Program-made: the position numbers and the translations under genes
Shown here: positions 57,954-64,000 of the stretch, one piece after another
Numbering within the stretch: the stretch's first letter is position 1
Layout: every line of letters begins with the position of its first letter
From: Arabidopsis thaliana
Taxonomy: Eukaryota > Streptophyta > Magnoliopsida > Brassicales > Brassicaceae
DNA length: 64,000 bases
NCBI RefSeq assembly: GCF_000001735.4
Contig: NC_003074.8
Location: 7,812,101 to 7,876,100 of the forward strand
Reading direction: 5' to 3'
The notes under the pieces: generated by a model
Database searches by the model: none
Told to the model about the DNA's origin: nothing
The model's input: the letters and a program-made list of their open reading frames with translations, nothing else

Positions 57954-59388
57954 ACGAGCGAAGAGTGTCGATGTCATAATATTTATATTTTCATTGTTTT
58001 AACTTCAAAATAAGCACTTGAAAATGTATAGTGTTTTCGAACAACTTGAATCAATGATGTTTTGATTCAACGATTGTAGTTTTTATTTGGTTAAACATTT
58101 GGTATGAAAGCATTTTAACCATATTAACGAATATATTTGACTCTAGTGACCAATTTATTTATTTTAAATGGAGACAAATTTCTTTGGAGAGCCATCAGTA
58201 TTCAGCCATCATATTCAATAAGATTAGTTAAGTTGATCTGGTCTTATATGGTGCACGCATGTCAATCATCTTAAAGTTGAAAGAATTAAAAGTAGTTGAC
58301 AAAATTAAGAGAAAAAATAGCGACATTATATTGGACAACGTTTTCCTCATACGCCTTTATATAATCATAAATAGATTGTAGTATATAGATTCTCTAGTTT
58401 ATTTAATGCATCATTGATTTTTTTTTACATCAAACAAGAAAATATCATATTAGTAACTAACTTTATTAGATAATTAACTATAGTTTTATAATTGTTTTCT
58501 TTCTATTTTATTTATGTATTATTTTTATTTTTTATTTTTTTCAGCATCCTTTATTATTTTAAAATTTTTGTTACTCACTTTATGCATTATTTTTAAGGTC
58601 GTTTCTTTTGCAGAAAAAAATAAAATACACTAATAATTAAAGCAATAATATTTTTCTGACAAACAAATAAAAAAGGATTACTGAAATTAATTAGAAAACG
58701 CGGAAAAAATAATTAAAACGACACGCAACGGTGACGTTTTCTTTGACCCGCCAAAGAAGAAGAAGAAAAAAAAGAAGTCTTGAGGAAATCTGACGAAGAA
58801 GAAAACATCTCTGAGACCGACGAAACGAAAGTATCCATTTTTATTTGTCTGCAGTAGTAAATCAATCGCATCGGAAAAAGGAAACCTTCTTTAGCTTCTT
58901 CCGTAGCTGACGTCTCTCTCTATCTGTCTCTTAGGTGCCTCTTTCTTTTCTTCAACGATTTCTCTCCCCCTCTTGCTTTAGCTGATCGATTTCGAAAAAT
59001 TGAGCTTGCCAAGTCAAGCAACCAGATTTTGTTGGTAATTATCTCAACTTTTTGTTTGCTCAACTTTAGGATTTTGAATCTCAGAGAATTACGTTTCCAG
59101 TAGTGGGTAACGTTTCAAGAATTTGAGATTGTTTTGGGTTTCTTTTGAATTTGGGTTTATTCAGTGTGATCTTTGATCTGGGTTTCTGTAGTTTTGTGTG
59201 ATTGAATCGAAAGTTGTCTTCTTTTGTTACAGATTACAACATTTTAGGTTGATATACCTTTTGGATTTGGTTGCTTAATGGTATTGGATTGATACTAGTT
59301 TCTCAAGATTATGGTTTTCGTTTTAAACTGATCAGAGGTAGTCTCTGTCTTGCTTCCTAGGTTGTATTTAGTATAGGATCCAAATACA
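57954..59388. other. UGT82A1 3' UTR, intergenic DNA and OTU gene leader
   Basis: 3' UTR to about 58100; AT-rich DNA to about 58700; then a leader with GAAGAAG runs and CT-rich exons (58740-59030), probably a 5' UTR exon ending near 59033 followed by a leader intron with its acceptor at TTCCTAG (59360). No other ORF is supported. Confidence 0.5.
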
Positions 59389-61293
59389 ATGGATGAAAAC
59401 CATAGGAATCCATTTGCAAATGCAAGTACAAGTGCTAGAGCAAGCGGCAGTACAAGTGCGAGCTCAAACTCGAGTTTTAGTAGCAGTGTGGCGGATACAG
59501 ATGATGATCAGACCATTGCACGTATATTAGCTGAAGATGAGAGCTTGAGAAGAGAAGGCAAGCTTGGGAAGAGATTATCTCATTTGGATTCTATCCCAGT
59601 ATGATAAGCTTCTTTTGCTTAATCTTCACATTTAGGCTTGGATCTGTGCTATTCATTGTTGTTGTTAGTGTCTATTGGTGACAAGTTCTTTGAATATCTT
59701 GTGGAATTTTTTATTGGCAGCACACTCCTCGGGTTAACAGGGAGATACCTGATATAAATGATGCAACATTAGACCATGAGCTGCTCTCTGGGAGGTTCTC
59801 ATCTTCTTATCAACGTTTCCTTTAGTGTCATCGTCTTTCATTTCCTTGACTGCATTCTTCATTTGATGCTGATTAGATTGTTCATTGTCGATAGAATAGC
59901 TAGTTGTTTTCAATCTAGAAACATCTTTAATGGTCTCTCTTTTTTGTTCAGGTTGGCCACATATGGTTTAGCGGAATTGCAAATGGAGGGAGATGGAAAT
60001 TGCCAGGTACGTTGAAAGGAACATCCATATAGACCTTGTGTGGACTCTTCAAAAGACTTTGTATTGATTTGCTTTGTCATATTGTTATACTTGTTTGCCA
60101 GTTTCGAGCTTTAGCAGACCAGCTTTTCCGCAATGCAGATTACCATAAACATGTAAGGAAGCATGTTGTAAAGCAGGTACTGCCTGAGAACCATAACGCA
60201 TCTCATTTTCTTGTTCACAAATGTCCGATTCTTTAGTCAGCGCCTTCAGGGATGAATGTGTTTAATCATATATACTGGCTCTCTTTCATAAACTCGTGCT
60301 TCTTCTGAAAATTCCTCAGCAACACCCTTCAAGCTGTCTTTCCTGTCTCTGTTGACTGGCTTTCAATCTCTGAAACTTTTTTTCTCGGCTTTAGCAGTTA
60401 GCTCACTTCCTGAAGTTCCCATCAAAACACCTATTTCCTTAGTTTTGGCCACATACTACTTTATAGTTTACTGCAATTATTCTGACTTAGCATTTGCATT
60501 TTTCAGTTAAAACAACAACGGAAGTTATACGAAGAATATGTGCCAATGAAATACAGACACTACACCAGGAAGATGAAAAAGTGAGACATTTTTATTTTTT
60601 TTGATAGTGTCAACGAGTGATAAATTATTCTCCGATTCATTCTTTTGCTGATACATTTTGGACGCGACTAGACATGGTGAATGGGGAGATCATGTTACTC
60701 TTCAAGCTGCAGCGGATAGAGTAAGTTTTCAAAGAGATACCATCCTTTGAGTTTACTATAATAGACTACAAAAGTTTTACAAACATACCTTAAAGATCAG
60801 ATCTTCTTTGAGCAACTGCATCTTGAAGACTCATCAACAAATTTTACCTTTATTCGCTCACATTTCGTTACTTTTTTTACTTGAATGACTGGCTGACTCA
60901 GCATTACTGCAGTTCGAAGCCAAGATCTGCTTAGTCACATCCTTTCGGGATCAATCCTACATCGAGATTCTTCCTCATAACAAGAACCCTCTTAGAGGTA
61001 CAAAGCCCTCTTTCTACCTTTATGCTCTAGGCCAAGTTTACTCGTTCCTAACCGTCTTGAATCCTTTTGTTGTACTGCAGAGGCTTGGCTCAGCTTCTGG
61101 AGCGAAGTGCATTACAATTCTTTATACGCTAATGGAGGTAAAAAACTCAGTTTCCTGCACTCAACTCTGCTTTTAAAGTAAATTATTATCATCACTAATT
61201 ATCTCCATGGCTTTCTGAATCTCAATCTGAGTAGTTCTTGCTCTTCCAGATGTTCCAACAAGAAAACCGAGAAGGAAGCATTGGCTCTTCTAG
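59389..61293 (+). CDS. OTU11: OTU-family cysteine protease (deubiquitinase)
   Basis: Nine coding exons: 59389-59598, 59721-59794, 59952-60006, 60102-60176, 60507-60580, 60672-60720, 60913-60997, 61081-61137, 61250-61293, giving 240 aa. The N-terminus is Ser-rich and low complexity (1-38). The OTU domain begins GLAELQMEGDGNCQFRALAD, with catalytic D109 and C112, continues through HGEWGDHVTLQAAAD, and holds the catalytic His H218 in WSEVHYNSLY. All triad elements are present, so activity is likely. It removes ubiquitin from proteins; substrates are not readable from sequence. The C-terminus is short and basic (TRKPRRKHWLF). Position matches At3g22260; the name OTU11 is from memory and less certain than the family. 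Confidence 0.93.
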
Positions 61294-62379
61294 TATTGGA
61301 TTTAAAGTTCATCTCCATTTGTATAATGTATACCACTTTCCTCAGATTTATTTGTGCAACTTTGAGATAACCTTACTTTGTTGTATGCTTTATCATTGTA
61401 AAAGAAAAGAGTAAACATAGATATATTATTTTAAATACATTTATAATCATGTATATTGACTTTTTATCCCTAAGTTTTTACATGGAAATGATGAATCATA
61501 ACGAAAATAAAACTATCATCATCAAAATATTGGTTGTGATACTTTCAAAAAATGGACCATAATGAGATCAATTTGAACCGACCGGGATGAAATGCAATCA
61601 CATGGACCAAGTAAACGTGTCGTTGAGTTATATATAAATAAAGTCTATGTCTTTTCAATATTTTTAAAATTGATTTTGGTTGAGTTTGGAACAAGTAAAG
61701 TAATGGGTCTTAAACCTCAAGATCATAAAAGAATCAGTGGGATGGGATCGGACATAAAGCATCACACTTTTTTCTTTGACTCATATAAGCATATGATGCA
61801 TATCATTTAGGCAGTGGATTTAGTATGAAAAAATCAAAAACTATATTTTCAGAACAAAATTTACATAAATTAATTTTAATTTGCTTATAATTAATTGTAG
61901 TAAATATGTTACACTTAAAGTTTTTTGAACCAATTAATGATTTAAGACTAATTTTATTATCATACTAACAAAATAGGAAAAAAAATCAAAAAAAAAAGTT
62001 TGGATTTTTATTTGGGTTTGGGCAAAAGGTCAGGTCATGTGTCGATGTTACACACGGCCAAGGAAACAGAACAAGAACAAATAAAGGCCATTGCTTTCTT
62101 CTTCCCTTCCCCTTCTCTTCATTGCCCTTCTCTCTCTCTTTTTTATCGCGGAGAGAGTTTTATAGATTTCTCCTTCTTCAACTTTACTTGCGTTTCTTTG
62201 TTTTATCAATTCGAAAACCCTAGCAGCAATCTCTGCTGATTTCACTTACCCACCTCGAATTTTGTTGTTCTATCTCCTTCACAAAGCACCACCTATCTGA
62301 AACCCTAGGGGAAGAGGATTCTCTCTTATGTCCTCTTCTGTTATCTTCTCTTACCTCTAAAGTTTCGTTTATTTCGATC
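61294..62379. other. Intergenic DNA and leader of the PAT1-family gene
   Basis: OTU 3' UTR to about 61400, AT-rich DNA to about 62060, then a CT-rich leader (62090-62379) with AACCCTAG-type motifs (62217 and 62302), typical of broadly expressed plant genes. The frames at 62000-62245 on both strands are shadows of this leader. Confidence 0.5.
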
Positions 62380-64000
62380 ATGGAGAGATCTGATTCAAGG
62401 GATTTGTATAACTTTGTTCGCGCTTCTTCCTTAGGTCAGTCTTCTTCTTAAAGGATGTTTCTTTCTTTCTCTTTTATGATTTTGCTGCTTATAGCTGATT
62501 TTGGATTCGGTTTTGTGTATTGCTTGGTTTGTTTAAGCACATAAATGTTGGAGATTTATGCTATGTATGATTTAGGTCACTGAGCTATATAGCATCTTTA
62601 ATGTTCTAATGGGATCTGATGGGTTTGCTTAGTTTTCGATGTTGTGTTCCAATGCACAAATGATAGACCAGTTTGGATACTAAAAAACTTGTCTTTAGAG
62701 ATGTTGTGTTAATCCCTTGAATTGTTAAAGTCTAGATTTTTATGGTCATGTGTTTGTAATGTTGGATTCTGAAACAGCTGTTTTTGTATCTGCAGATAAA
62801 AACAGTACACTCTTTGATGCATCACAATATGAGTTTTTTGGACAAAATCTGGATGATATGGAACTTGGGGGTCTTGATGATGATGGAGTAATCGCTCCTG
62901 TTCTTGGACATGCTGATGATGATGAGTATCACTTGTTTGATAAAGGAGAGGTAACATGCTTTCTCTGTTGAAAGCTAACATCTTGATAATGATGCATGTA
63001 GTAAGTAATGGTTGCAGATGTTTTACTAATAGATATGCATGTTGGTTCCAGGGTGCAGGTTTAGGATCACTATCTGACATGGATGATCTTGCGACAACTT
63101 TCGCAAAGGTTAGCATAATTTTTATTTACAAACACTATGATGACAATCTTAATATCTTACCTACCACCATGTCATGGTTGCATGTGATAAACTGATAATC
63201 AATCATCTTCTTTTTGTTTCATGCAAATGCTTGTTGCTTTTTTTTTCAGCTTCTTCGTTTTGCTTTGACTTGTTGTCAGTGATTTTAAATCTACCTATTC
63301 TCTTTTGTGTAGTTAAACAGAGTTGTTACCGGACCCAAACACCCTGGAGTTATTGGTGATAGAGGATCAGGATCCTTTTCAAGAGAGAGTGAGTTAAATT
63401 CCTATCTTGGTTACTACTTTATAACTTTAGGGTTATTTTTTAGCCTGGTGTAGTTCTTGTTCTTCAGTTTTCCTTTTCTGTTTCCGTTTTCGGCAAAGCC
63501 AGCAGCTGAGCGTGAGTACTCAGTAGCTTTTTTTACTCGGTGTAGCTACTAATAAATCCTTTCTGAGTCCACATATTGTGACCTGGTCCGTTTTATTGAG
63601 GTGAAGGGTTGGATTGTAGATATAAGTTGTGTTAGTTGAAGAAATCATGTGGTCATTCTAATTTGCAAATTCAGTACTTAAAATATGGAATTACCTGTTT
63701 TGAGCTATTATTTACACGATTACTTTTTTCTGACTGAACTCTATCTTATAGGTTCTTCTGCTACCGATTGGACACAAGATGCAGAGCTCACAAGCTGGTT
63801 GGACGAACAAGATCAAGAAGCTAAGAGATGGTCCTCACAGCCACAATCATTTGCTCATTCAAAACCTTTGTACAGGACATCCTCTTATCCTCAGCAGCAA
63901 CCGCAGCTGCAGCACTACAATAGTGAACCGATAATTTTACCAGAATCAAATTTTACCTCATTTCCCCCGCCTGGTAACAGATCTCCGCAGGCTTCACCCG
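62380..64000 (+). CDS. PAT1H1: PAT1-family mRNA decapping activator, 5' part
   Basis: Incomplete at the right edge. Exons: 62380-62434, 62796-62950, 63052-63108, 63313-63388, 63752 to beyond 64000. The protein begins [18 protein letters not shown], continues with an acidic segment ([19 protein letters not shown], then [18 protein letters not shown]), then [20 protein letters not shown] and a Gln/Pro/Ser-rich region. The N-terminal [10 protein letters not shown] block is the conserved PAT1 motif that binds the DDX6-type helicase. Known role: cytoplasmic P-body factor linking LSM1-7 and decapping, and in Arabidopsis a target of immune MAP kinase signalling for the family. Position matches At3g22270, a homologue of PAT1. 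Confidence 0.88.

Noticed and set aside
62709-63116. 135-codon minus-strand frame within the PAT1-family gene
   Set aside because: It is a His-rich shadow of the GATGAT-rich acidic exons on the plus strand and crosses introns.

Overview
The window is nuclear plant DNA and almost certainly comes from Arabidopsis thaliana or a very close relative. It is AT-rich, has GT-AG introns, and its gene order matches the chromosome 3 run At3g22150 to At3g22270. Spliced protein lengths worked out here agree with the lengths I remember for the Arabidopsis proteins: FHY3 839 aa, the DHHC transferase 706, IQD5 422, POP2 504, UGT82A1 461 and PCC1 81. All locus names are recalled, not looked up.

Left part (1-32.5 kb), ordinary gene-dense sequence: an organellar PPR editing factor (+), the VQ regulator JAV1 (-), the domesticated Mutator transposase FHY3 (-), a DHHC palmitoyltransferase (+), the calmodulin/microtubule protein IQD5 (-), GABA transaminase POP2 (+), a small membrane protein (-), a domesticated hAT transposase-like gene (-) and ribosomal protein eL27 (-). 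Several of these have paralogues in the same neighbourhood of chromosome 4 (FAR1, PAT19, a hAT-like gene, RPL27C and a PAT1 homologue), so this looks like one side of an old whole-genome-duplication block.

Middle part (32.6-52.6 kb), accessory and unusual: a decayed RNase H-like fragment is split by a 270-bp hAT-type element with a perfect 8-bp target duplication. Then comes a minus-strand cluster of seven small three-exon CYSTM genes of the PCC1 family. The order is A(PCC1)-B-C-[D/A chimera]-B'-C'-D. It arose by a tandem duplication of about 9.05 kb whose breakpoint lies inside exon 2 of two paralogues, giving an in-frame chimeric gene with the PCC1 promoter and N-terminus and the D Cys-rich tail. 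Each unit also carries three decayed nuclear copies of the plastid rbcL leader and gene start (six in all), a Mutator-like element or its remnant, and an LTR-like fragment. A PIF/Harbinger-like insertion lies only upstream of the chimera.

Right part (52.6-64 kb): a 3-kb gene-poor stretch, then the glycosyltransferase UGT82A1 (+), an OTU deubiquitinase (+) and the 5' part of a PAT1-family mRNA-decay gene (+, running off the end).

There are no operons. Genes are single transcription units and many neighbours are head-to-head (FHY3/DHHC, IQD5/POP2). Stress and defence themes recur: JAV1 and JA, PCC1 and SA, POP2 and GABA, and CYSTM proteins at membranes. The strongest candidate for something new is the CYSTM duplication with its chimeric gene, together with the rbcL-derived DNA between its members.
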